Below are positions 18,567 through 24,148 of a stretch of DNA of 24,148 bases, one piece after another. The translations under genes were made by a program, and so were the position numbers. The DNA comes from Pseudomonadota bacterium. Lineage in GTDB: Bacteria > Verrucomicrobiota > Verrucomicrobiia > Chthoniobacterales > UBA6821. Where the stretch lies: assembly GCA_009928265.1 (NCBI GenBank), contig RFPR01000011.1, positions 1-24,148 on the forward strand, given 5' to 3'. The notes under the pieces were generated by a model. That model was not told the DNA's origin, did no database searches, and saw only the letters and a program-made list of their open reading frames with translations. Numbering within the stretch: the first letter of the stretch is position 1; the number at the start of each line of letters is the position of its first letter.

Positions 18567-19505
18567 GTGCCAAAGAAAGCCAAATCACCAGTCTCCTCGA
18601 AGAGGAGAGTGAAACCCCTCTCCACGCCCGATGTGCTTCGCGTCGGACTCGTCCAGATGCGCTGCTCTGCCTCGCCCGCCGAGAACATGAAGAAAGCTGT
18701 GACGATGATCCGCAAAGCCGCCGTCAAGGGGGCCGCCGTCGTCTGCCTGCCCGAGCTCTTCCTAAGCGAGTACTTCTGTCAGAGTGAGGATCATGACTAC
18801 TTCAAACTTGCCGAACCGATCCCCGGTCCCTCCACGACGACGCTCGGTAAGGTGGCCAAGGAACTCGGGGTTGTCCTCATCGCCTCGCTCTTCGAAAGAC
18901 GCGCTCCCGGTCTCTACCACAACACAACGGCCGTTCTCGAAGCCGACGGGAAATATCTCGGCAAGTACCGGAAGATGCACATTCCGGACGATCCGCTCTT
19001 CTACGAGAAGTTCTACTTCACGCCGGGCGATCTAGGCTTCCGTAACTGGAAGACCTCGGCCGGTGATCTCGGGGTCCTGATCTGCTGGGATCAGTGGTAT
19101 CCCGAGGCAGCCCGCCTGACGGCACTACAGGGGGCCGAGGTGCTCTTCTATCCCACGGCAATCGGCTGGCATCCCTCCGAAAAGAAGAAATATGGCACTG
19201 ACCAGAAAGCCGCATGGCAACTCGCTCAGCGGGCCCATGCGCTGGCCAACGGGTGCTATGTCTGCGGTGTCAACCGCATCGGGCACGAGGCCCCGGCAGG
19301 CGGCGCTGGATTGGAATTCTGGGGAGGCACCTTCGTGGCGGCTCCCAACGGCAAGATCATCGCCGAGGCCCCTGCTGACGAAGAGACCGTCCTCATTGTC
19401 GATCTCGACCGGAACTTCGCCGACACCCAGCGCACCCACTGGCCATTCCTTCGGGATCGTCGCATCGACGCCTATGGCGGCATCGAAAAGCGCTTCATCG
19501 ATTAA
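18567..19505 (+). CDS. aguB: N-carbamoylputrescine amidase
   Basis: This nitrilase-superfamily enzyme hydrolyses N-carbamoylputrescine to putrescine, CO2 and ammonia, the last step of the agmatine route to polyamines. The 312 residues include the Glu-Lys-Cys triad: Glu63 in CLPELFLSEYF, Lys136 in KYRKMHIPDD, and Cys173 in LICWDQWYPE. The motifs FTPGDLGFRNW and RTHWPFLRDRRIDAY are typical of AguB. The first 23 residues are Lys-rich and precede the conserved LRVGLVQM. The GTG at 18567 has a GGGAGG one base away, too close to be used normally. In-frame GTG codons at 18609 and 18633 are alternatives. No agmatine deiminase (aguA) gene is next to it. Confidence 0.9.
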   Translation: MPKKAKSPVSSKRRVKPLSTPDVLRVGLVQMRCSASPAENMKKAVTMIRKAAVKGAAVVCLPELFLSEYFCQSEDHDYFKLAEPIPGPSTTTLGKVAKELGVVLIASLFERRAPGLYHNTTAVLEADGKYLGKYRKMHIPDDPLFYEKFYFTPGDLGFRNWKTSAGDLGVLICWDQWYPEAARLTALQGAEVLFYPTAIGWHPSEKKKYGTDQKAAWQLAQRAHALANGCYVCGVNRIGHEAPAGGAGLEFWGGTFVAAPNGKIIAEAPADEETVLIVDLDRNFADTQRTHWPFLRDRRIDAYGGIEKRFID

Positions 19506-19578
19506 CGAGCACTCTTGAAAGCAATCCGTCAGGCCAAACCCTCCGCAACCTGACCAGGTACGCGATTACCGCCTCCTG

Positions 19579-20319
19579 ATGGAGCGGTGGCTGAAAGTCT
19601 GCGGACGTCAGAGCGGTCTCTCGATGGGAGTCTTTGCCGAGGGGGACGGATATCCCCTGATGGTTGTGGAATCGTCGGCCACCATTCCCGGCAATCCTTC
19701 GCTTTACTTGTCCGCGGGTATTCACGGCGACGAACCAGCACCCGTCGAGGCATTGATCCGTTGGGCCGAAGAGAACAAGGGCTGTCTCAAGGCGTGGAAC
19801 CTGACAATCTTTCCCTGCCTCAACCCCTGGGGTCTGGAGCGCAATATCCGCTTTGATGCGGAGGGACGTGATCTCAACCGGAGCTACAACTCCCGGAAGC
19901 TACCCCGGATCACAGCCCAGTTGGCCTTGATTAAGGGTCGCCGTTTTGATGTCGCCGCATGCCTGCACGAGGATTATGACGCCCGGGGATTCTACCTCTA
20001 CGAGATCGCGGCGGCCCGTCCCCATTTCGGGGAGGAGATCTGCCGGAAACTTTCCCCAATCATGACTACGGACAGCCGTTCCAATATCGACGGGCATAGG
20101 GCTCGCGGTGGACTCATCAGGCGACGGATCCGCCCCGACATGTTGGCGGGGCATCCCGAGGCCTTTCGTCTTCATTTCCATTATGCCGCCAGAACGTTCA
20201 CGTTGGAGACCCCTTCCGAGGAGGGGTTGGCCTCGAGGATTTCGGTGCACCGCGAATTCCTCAGTTTCCTCTTAAAAAAACCAAAAACTCGTTATGGAAA
20301 CTATCATGGAAACCGCTAG
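19579..20319 (+). CDS. M14-type zinc carboxypeptidase (succinylglutamate desuccinylase-like)
   Basis: The 246-residue protein carries the zinc-binding pattern of the M14 carboxypeptidase/aspartoacylase group. It has His49 and Glu52 in SAGIHGDEPAP, a substrate-binding DLNRSYNS (98-105), a third zinc ligand His130 in ACLHEDYDARGFYLYE, and a likely catalytic Glu210 in TFTLETPSEE. These enzymes cut C-terminal residues or N-acyl groups. The substrate is not evident. No signal peptide is seen, so it is probably cytoplasmic. The frame stays open upstream to 19519 without a standard start codon, and those residues (RDYRLLMERW across the ATG) look protein-like, so the true N-terminus may lie further upstream. 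It follows aguB by 73 nt on the same strand. Confidence 0.8.
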   Translation: MERWLKVCGRQSGLSMGVFAEGDGYPLMVVESSATIPGNPSLYLSAGIHGDEPAPVEALIRWAEENKGCLKAWNLTIFPCLNPWGLERNIRFDAEGRDLNRSYNSRKLPRITAQLALIKGRRFDVAACLHEDYDARGFYLYEIAAARPHFGEEICRKLSPIMTTDSRSNIDGHRARGGLIRRRIRPDMLAGHPEAFRLHFHYAARTFTLETPSEEGLASRISVHREFLSFLLKKPKTRYGNYHGNR

Positions 20320-20340
20320 GTTTTTCTTTTCTCCCTGATC

Positions 20341-21453
20341 ATGAAGCCTCTTTTCCTACTGCTTTTCGTTCAGATACCCGGGCTCCTACTTGCCGATTCC
20401 ATAACCATGAAGAATGGTCAGGAAATTAAAGGTGAGGTGATCAGTGATGGTCCCGATGGGGTACTGATCGACTACTATGTCACGGCAACGATCAAGGATC
20501 AGAAACTCGTCCCGAAGAATGAGATTGCGAAGATTTCGGTCATTCCACCCGATGAGAAGGCTTTTGCTGATTTAGGGAGTCTGACCGCACCCTCCAGCGT
20601 GCTGGACACCTCCTTTCACGATGCCTTGATCGAGAAAAAAATTCCCGAGTACCTGGCCAAGTATCCCTATTCCCGCCACCTCGGCGAGTTGAGGTCCGCC
20701 TTGGGGCAGCTTGAGGCGGAGCGCTCGAGGATCCGCCAAGGGGACCGCAAGATCGACGGGGCCTGGATTCCCGTTTCTGCGATTGAGGCGGATCCCTATC
20801 AGACGACGGCAATGATCCAATTCGCCACCATGAAGGAGAAAGCGCAGGCGAATGATCCCGTGGCTGCTCTTCAGGGCTATGAGTTGATCGAAAAAACCTA
20901 TTCCGGATCCAGAATTCTTCCCGATGCGGTCATTGTGGCACTCAAGCAGCTGGATGTGCTTCAGGACAAGCTCACCCAAGCACGGATCAATTACGACATT
21001 CTCGACAAAAAGCGCCACAAGGCGATTGCCCTGGCACCTGCTGACCAAGCCAAGGAAATCAAGGATGCCCTCGACAAAGACGCAGCCCTTGCCAAGTCCT
21101 CGATCAGCGCAGCCCAATCCGATGGGACGAAGTTTTTCCCCGTGTTTCCAAATAACAAGGATGCCCTGGAGGCCCTAAAAACTCTCATCAACACCGAGCG
21201 CACGCGGCTTCTCCTTCTTCAGAAAACGCCCATGTGTGAAGGGATCAGTGCCACGGACGAGGCATCCAAGCTCGTTGCCGCGGGCAAGCCCCAGCAGGCC
21301 AAGGATCAACTTTCCTCGGCCCAAAAACTCTGGCCTGCCAACCATGATCTCGCCAAGCTAACAGAACAAATCGACCAGATGGCCAAGGCCGAGGCTGCGG
21401 AAGCTGCCCGACAAAAAGCCCAACCGTCGGCCACACACGCTCCCAAAAAATGA
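20341..21453 (+). CDS. Exported protein, possibly PTPDL-type family
   Basis: The 370-residue product has a signal peptide (KPLFLLLFVQIPGLLLADS). A short beta-rich module follows, with MKNGQEIKGEVISDGPDGVLIDY, a pattern found where a protein stores a small SH3-like or Sm-like repeat. The following IAKISVIPPDEKAFADL resembles the KPTPDLxAF signature for which a Verrucomicrobiota family is named; this is recall, not a search result. The remainder is helical and Lys/Ala/Gln-rich with TPR-like spacing (ALQGYELIEKTYSGSRILP, AAGKPQQAKDQLSSAQKLW). The C-terminus is low complexity. Its function is unknown. The last four bases (ATGA) are shared with hisB, so its expression is tied to the histidine genes. 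Confidence 0.8.
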   Translation: MKPLFLLLFVQIPGLLLADSITMKNGQEIKGEVISDGPDGVLIDYYVTATIKDQKLVPKNEIAKISVIPPDEKAFADLGSLTAPSSVLDTSFHDALIEKKIPEYLAKYPYSRHLGELRSALGQLEAERSRIRQGDRKIDGAWIPVSAIEADPYQTTAMIQFATMKEKAQANDPVAALQGYELIEKTYSGSRILPDAVIVALKQLDVLQDKLTQARINYDILDKKRHKAIALAPADQAKEIKDALDKDAALAKSSISAAQSDGTKFFPVFPNNKDALEALKTLINTERTRLLLLQKTPMCEGISATDEASKLVAAGKPQQAKDQLSSAQKLWPANHDLAKLTEQIDQMAKAEAAEAARQKAQPSATHAPKK

Positions 21454-22046
21454 CGATACCCGCACGCAGCGCCTCCCTGGAGCGCACTACCGGTGAAACA
21501 AGGATCAACCTGAGTCTTTCTCTCGATGGGGAGGGGCAGTCCGACATCAGGACCGGCATCCCCTTTTTTGATCACATGCTGACTCTTTTGAGCCGTCACG
21601 GGCTCCTGGATCTGGAAATCGCGGCCAAGGGAGACATCGAGGTTGACTATCACCACACGGTGGAGGACGTGGGGATCACGCTAGGTCAGGCCCTTGCCAA
21701 GGCTCTCGGCGACAAGTCGCGCATCCGCCGTTATGGACACGCCTATGTGCCCATGGACGAAGCGCTCGCACGGGTAGTGGTCGATTGCAGTGGCAGGCCT
21801 TTCCTTGCTTACGAGGCACCGCGCGGGGTGGAGGCGATCGGTTTGTTCCCGTTCCAGCTCGTGGAGGAATTCCTCCGGGCCGTGGCGGTGAACGCCGGCC
21901 TAACACTCCATGTGTCGATCTTGTCGGGCCGCGACGCTCACCACATGGCTGAGGCTGTTTTCAAGGCGCTAGGTCGTGCGTTGGACATAGCTGTTTCCCA
22001 CGACGACCGCGTGAAGGGGATCCCCAGCACCAAGGGCGTGCTGTGA
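21450..22046 (+). CDS. hisB: Imidazoleglycerol-phosphate dehydratase
   Basis: HisB removes water from imidazole-glycerol phosphate to give imidazole-acetol phosphate, the sixth reaction of the ten-step histidine pathway. The 198 residues are the monofunctional form, without the phosphatase domain fused to it in E. coli. Metal-binding His/Glu motifs are intact: FFDHMLTLLSRHG, DYHHTVEDVGITLGQAL, DCSGRPFL and GRDAHHMAEAVFKALGRAL. The start overlaps the end of the exported-protein gene (ATGA) and the stop overlaps the hisH start (GTGA). Confidence 0.97.
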   Translation: MTIPARSASLERTTGETRINLSLSLDGEGQSDIRTGIPFFDHMLTLLSRHGLLDLEIAAKGDIEVDYHHTVEDVGITLGQALAKALGDKSRIRRYGHAYVPMDEALARVVVDCSGRPFLAYEAPRGVEAIGLFPFQLVEEFLRAVAVNAGLTLHVSILSGRDAHHMAEAVFKALGRALDIAVSHDDRVKGIPSTKGVL

Positions 22047-22690
22047 GTCGGGACGTGTCTTCTCCCAGGATCGGACTGGTCGACTACGGCAGCGGGAACC
22101 TGCGCAGCGTCCAGCGCGCTCTAGAACATGCGGGCGCAGACGTGGTTCATGTCACCCGTGAATCTGAAGCGGAGGGATGCGCCGCGCTGGTGGTGCCCGG
22201 CGTGGGATCGTTTGGCGACTGCGCGCGCCAACTCCGGGAGGTTGGGCTCTGGGACTTTCTCAAGGAATGGCTTGCCGCGGATCGTCCTTATCTCGGTATC
22301 TGCCTGGGCTACCAGCTGCTTTTCGAAACGAGCGAGGAATCACCCGGGGTAGAGGGATTTGGTGCGCTCCAGGGGAGGGTCGTGCATTTTCCTCGGGAGA
22401 GTGGACTGAAAATCCCGCACATGGGATGGAACCAGCTTCGACTCACCAAGCCCGACGACCGGCTCCTCAAAGGGCTTGGTGAAAATCCTGATTTCTACTT
22501 TGTCCATTCCTACTACCCGGTGCCTGATGATGAATCGACCATCACTTCGACCTGCAGCTACGGCGTCGAGTTTGCAGCGAGCGTCACCCGGGGTAATCTG
22601 AGCGCAGTCCAGTTCCATCCCGAGAAGAGTCAGGCTCTCGGCCTCGACATGCTCCGCAACTTCATTGATTCGCTGGCCTCCATCTCCTAA
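22043..22690 (+). CDS. hisH: Imidazole glycerol phosphate synthase glutaminase subunit HisH
   Basis: HisH is the class I glutamine amidotransferase that supplies ammonia to HisF for making imidazole-glycerol phosphate and AICAR. The catalytic triad is present: Cys87 in LGICLGYQLL, and His192 and Glu194 in VQFHPEKS. The oxyanion-strand motif PGVGSFGDC and the interface motif PHMGWNQL are also there. Translation starts at GTG, which overlaps the hisB stop by four bases. At 215 residues the length is normal. The partner gene hisF is not in the window. Confidence 0.96.
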   Translation: MSRDVSSPRIGLVDYGSGNLRSVQRALEHAGADVVHVTRESEAEGCAALVVPGVGSFGDCARQLREVGLWDFLKEWLAADRPYLGICLGYQLLFETSEESPGVEGFGALQGRVVHFPRESGLKIPHMGWNQLRLTKPDDRLLKGLGENPDFYFVHSYYPVPDDESTITSTCSYGVEFAASVTRGNLSAVQFHPEKSQALGLDMLRNFIDSLASIS

Positions 22691-22708
22691 CTCTCAGCTC
22701 CCAACTTC

Positions 22709-23425
22709 ATGCTCCTCTACCCTGCGATTGATCTGATGGACGGCAAGGTTGTCCGCCTCGAGCGCGGCCTTGCCGAGAAAAAAACCGTTTATTCCGATGA
22801 TCCCGTTGCCATGGCCAAGAAATGGGAGGCCGCCGGAGCCGACTGGATTCATCTCGTTGATCTGGATGCGGCCTTCGATGGGAAGAGCCGGAACCTGGAG
22901 GTGATTCGCGAGATCGCTAAAGCCGTCTCGGTTCCGTGCGAACTAGGTGGAGGAATGCGTGACGCCGCTTCGATCGAGGCTGGTCTGTCGACCGGCGTGC
23001 GCCGTGTCATCATCGGGACCAAGGCTGCGGAACCCGGTTTTCTTGATCAGGCTGCGGGCGCCTTCGGTCCGTCCCGTCTCGCTGTTGGGATCGATGCCAA
23101 GGACGGCAGGGTGGCCGTGAAGGGATGGGTCGAGACCATGGAACTCACGGCTCTTGATCTCGCGCGGCAGGCCGTGAACGCAGGGATCCGCACGATTATC
23201 TACACCGACATCGCCACCGACGGAATGCTTCAGGGGCCCAATCTTGCCGCCATGCGAGAGATGGCCGATGCCGTTCCCTGCGATCTGATTGCGAGTGGCG
23301 GGGTCTCGGGTCCACAGGATATCCGAGATCTGGCACGGGTACCGGGTATCCACGGAGCCATTATCGGTCGCGCTCTCTACGAGGGACGCATGCCGGAGGA
23401 TCTGCGGACGATCCTTGCTTCCTAA
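22709..23425 (+). CDS. hisA: ProFAR isomerase (HisA)
   Basis: HisA is a TIM-barrel enzyme that opens the ribose of ProFAR by an Amadori rearrangement to give PRFAR, the substrate of HisHF. The 238 residues show the first-strand motif AIDLMDGKVVRL with catalytic Asp, then HLVDLDAAFDG, CELGGGMRD, GIDAKDGRVAVKGW with the second catalytic Asp, YTDIATDGMLQGPN, and the phosphate-binding IASGGVSG. It begins 18 nt after hisH. It ends 9 nt from the stop of a convergent gene, with no visible terminator between. Confidence 0.97.
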   Translation: MLLYPAIDLMDGKVVRLERGLAEKKTVYSDDPVAMAKKWEAAGADWIHLVDLDAAFDGKSRNLEVIREIAKAVSVPCELGGGMRDAASIEAGLSTGVRRVIIGTKAAEPGFLDQAAGAFGPSRLAVGIDAKDGRVAVKGWVETMELTALDLARQAVNAGIRTIIYTDIATDGMLQGPNLAAMREMADAVPCDLIASGGVSGPQDIRDLARVPGIHGAIIGRALYEGRMPEDLRTILAS

Positions 23426-23434
23426 GACTGCTCG

Positions 23435-24148
23435 CTAGGGCATTTCAAAGATCCGTACAAAATCGGGTGTTCCATTTCTCAGGAAAAACGGGATGAGGCA
23501 GTTGCCGACCGCCCCTTCCTGGATGATTGCCAGCGGGAGTGAATCCCCGTCGATCTCAGCAATCCAATCAATGCTGGCTGGTTGACCTGTCAGCAGAAGG
23601 CTGTTGCCGGGGGCCAATAGGCCGAGAAGGCGCGACGGTTTTCCGTCACGCGCCCGCGTGCGAAGGGTCAGTGTTTTCCCCGGCATCGCGTTGACGATCC
23701 GGTAATGGCAGGGATCCTTCGTGACCAACTCGACGGGATAGATATGGAATTGGAAGTTCGGTGGCCAAGGATGAGGTGATTCCCAGGCGGTTGGCGTCAG
23801 TTGGGGGAGCTTTTCGGAGGGACCCTTCCGGCTGAGATCCCCAGTGAGAAGGAGGAATTGGGAGGATTGCGGAGCGAGACGTATGATCCTGTCGGAGATC
23901 ACCTGACCTTCTGGAAAGCGCGCCGTGTAATGGATCTCCGTATTGGTGACGGCTGCATTGGCCGTCCACTCCCCCTGCGGAAAAGAGGGATAGGCAACGG
24001 GAAGATTCGTTCCTGAAACGGAGAGAGCAATGGAGGGGGCGCAGGTGGCGTTGACGATGGTGACTTTTACCTGAGGAGTGGCGGAGGGATTGGGGAAGGG
24101 ATGGCCATGGTGGGAATGCGCCACGGCGTGATGAGCGGTCGTTGGCCC
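23435..24148 (-). CDS. 3' part of an unrecognised gene, 5' end outside the window
   Basis: An open frame on the minus strand runs from the window edge to a stop at 23435. A GTG at 24124 could be read as a start (229 residues). However, the frame continues upstream to the edge as GPTTAHHAVAHSHHGHPF without a stop, so the gene very likely begins beyond 24148. The visible sequence opens with a His-rich, Pro-rich linker. A beta-rich stretch with KVTIVNATCAPSIALSVSG and YPSFPQGEWTANAAV follows, reminiscent of extracytoplasmic beta-sandwich proteins, then repeats of the same style later (IVNAMPGKTLTLRTRARDG). No catalytic motif is visible. An exported structural or surface protein is a guess. Confidence 0.65.
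   Translation of the reverse strand, partial: GPTTAHHAVAHSHHGHPFPNPSATPQVKVTIVNATCAPSIALSVSGTNLPVAYPSFPQGEWTANAAVTNTEIHYTARFPEGQVISDRIIRLAPQSSQFLLLTGDLSRKGPSEKLPQLTPTAWESPHPWPPNFQFHIYPVELVTKDPCHYRIVNAMPGKTLTLRTRARDGKPSRLLGLLAPGNSLLLTGQPASIDWIAEIDGDSLPLAIIQEGAVGNCLIPFFLRNGTPDFVRIFEMP

Noticed and set aside
20270..20335. A-run (7 A) near the end of the M14 gene as a slippage site, and the A-run/T-run pair as a terminator
   Set aside because: The gene reads through in frame to a stop with normal length, and the pairing arms are about 40 nt apart and almost only A/T.

Overview
This is a bacterial chromosomal segment of about 60% GC. It is densely packed with core-metabolism and DNA-repair genes. 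There is no insertion sequence, prophage, CRISPR array or rRNA. The best guess at the source is Verrucomicrobiota. The clues are an exported protein resembling the phylum's PTPDL-type family, a short RRM-type RNA-binding protein with a Gly/Arg tail, a single-chain glycyl-tRNA synthetase, and almost no Shine-Dalgarno sequences. This assignment is inference from family knowledge, not from a search.

Layout. 1-2376: tRNA-Tyr (minus), then a stand-alone Lon-substrate-binding-domain protein translationally coupled to xseA. 2373-6156 (minus): glgC, a small lipoprotein and glyS, with glyS convergent on xseA so that the stop codons overlap. 6204-9474 (plus): glmS, then rmuC, closed by a terminator. 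9538-10555: an RRM RNA-binding protein (minus), a 386-nt structured gap, an unusual 50-residue Lys/Glu-rich protein (plus) and tRNA-Cys (minus). 10635-18539 (minus): a tightly spaced run of exported cyclophilin, UbiB-family kinase, a pyruvate/indolepyruvate decarboxylase-type enzyme, recJ and recG. 18567-23425 (plus): N-carbamoylputrescine amidase, an M14-type zinc carboxypeptidase, a PTPDL-like exported protein, and hisB-hisH-hisA joined by 4-nt overlaps. 23435-24148 (minus): the 3' part of an unrecognised gene that runs off the window.

How the genes work together. Four genes serve DNA repair and recombination: xseA, rmuC, recJ and recG. GlgC and GlmS draw on the hexose-phosphate pool for glycogen and for amino sugars of the cell wall. 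HisB, HisH and HisA carry out middle steps of histidine synthesis. AguB belongs to putrescine synthesis from agmatine. The decarboxylase points to acetaldehyde/ethanol formation or aromatic 2-oxoacid turnover.

I did not find a clearly new multi-gene system. The points most worth following are the near absence of Shine-Dalgarno motifs, the hairpin-rich gap around the RNA-binding protein and the 50-residue protein, the decarboxylase operon, a perfect inverted repeat over the likely glmS transcription start, and the coupling of an exported protein gene to the his genes.
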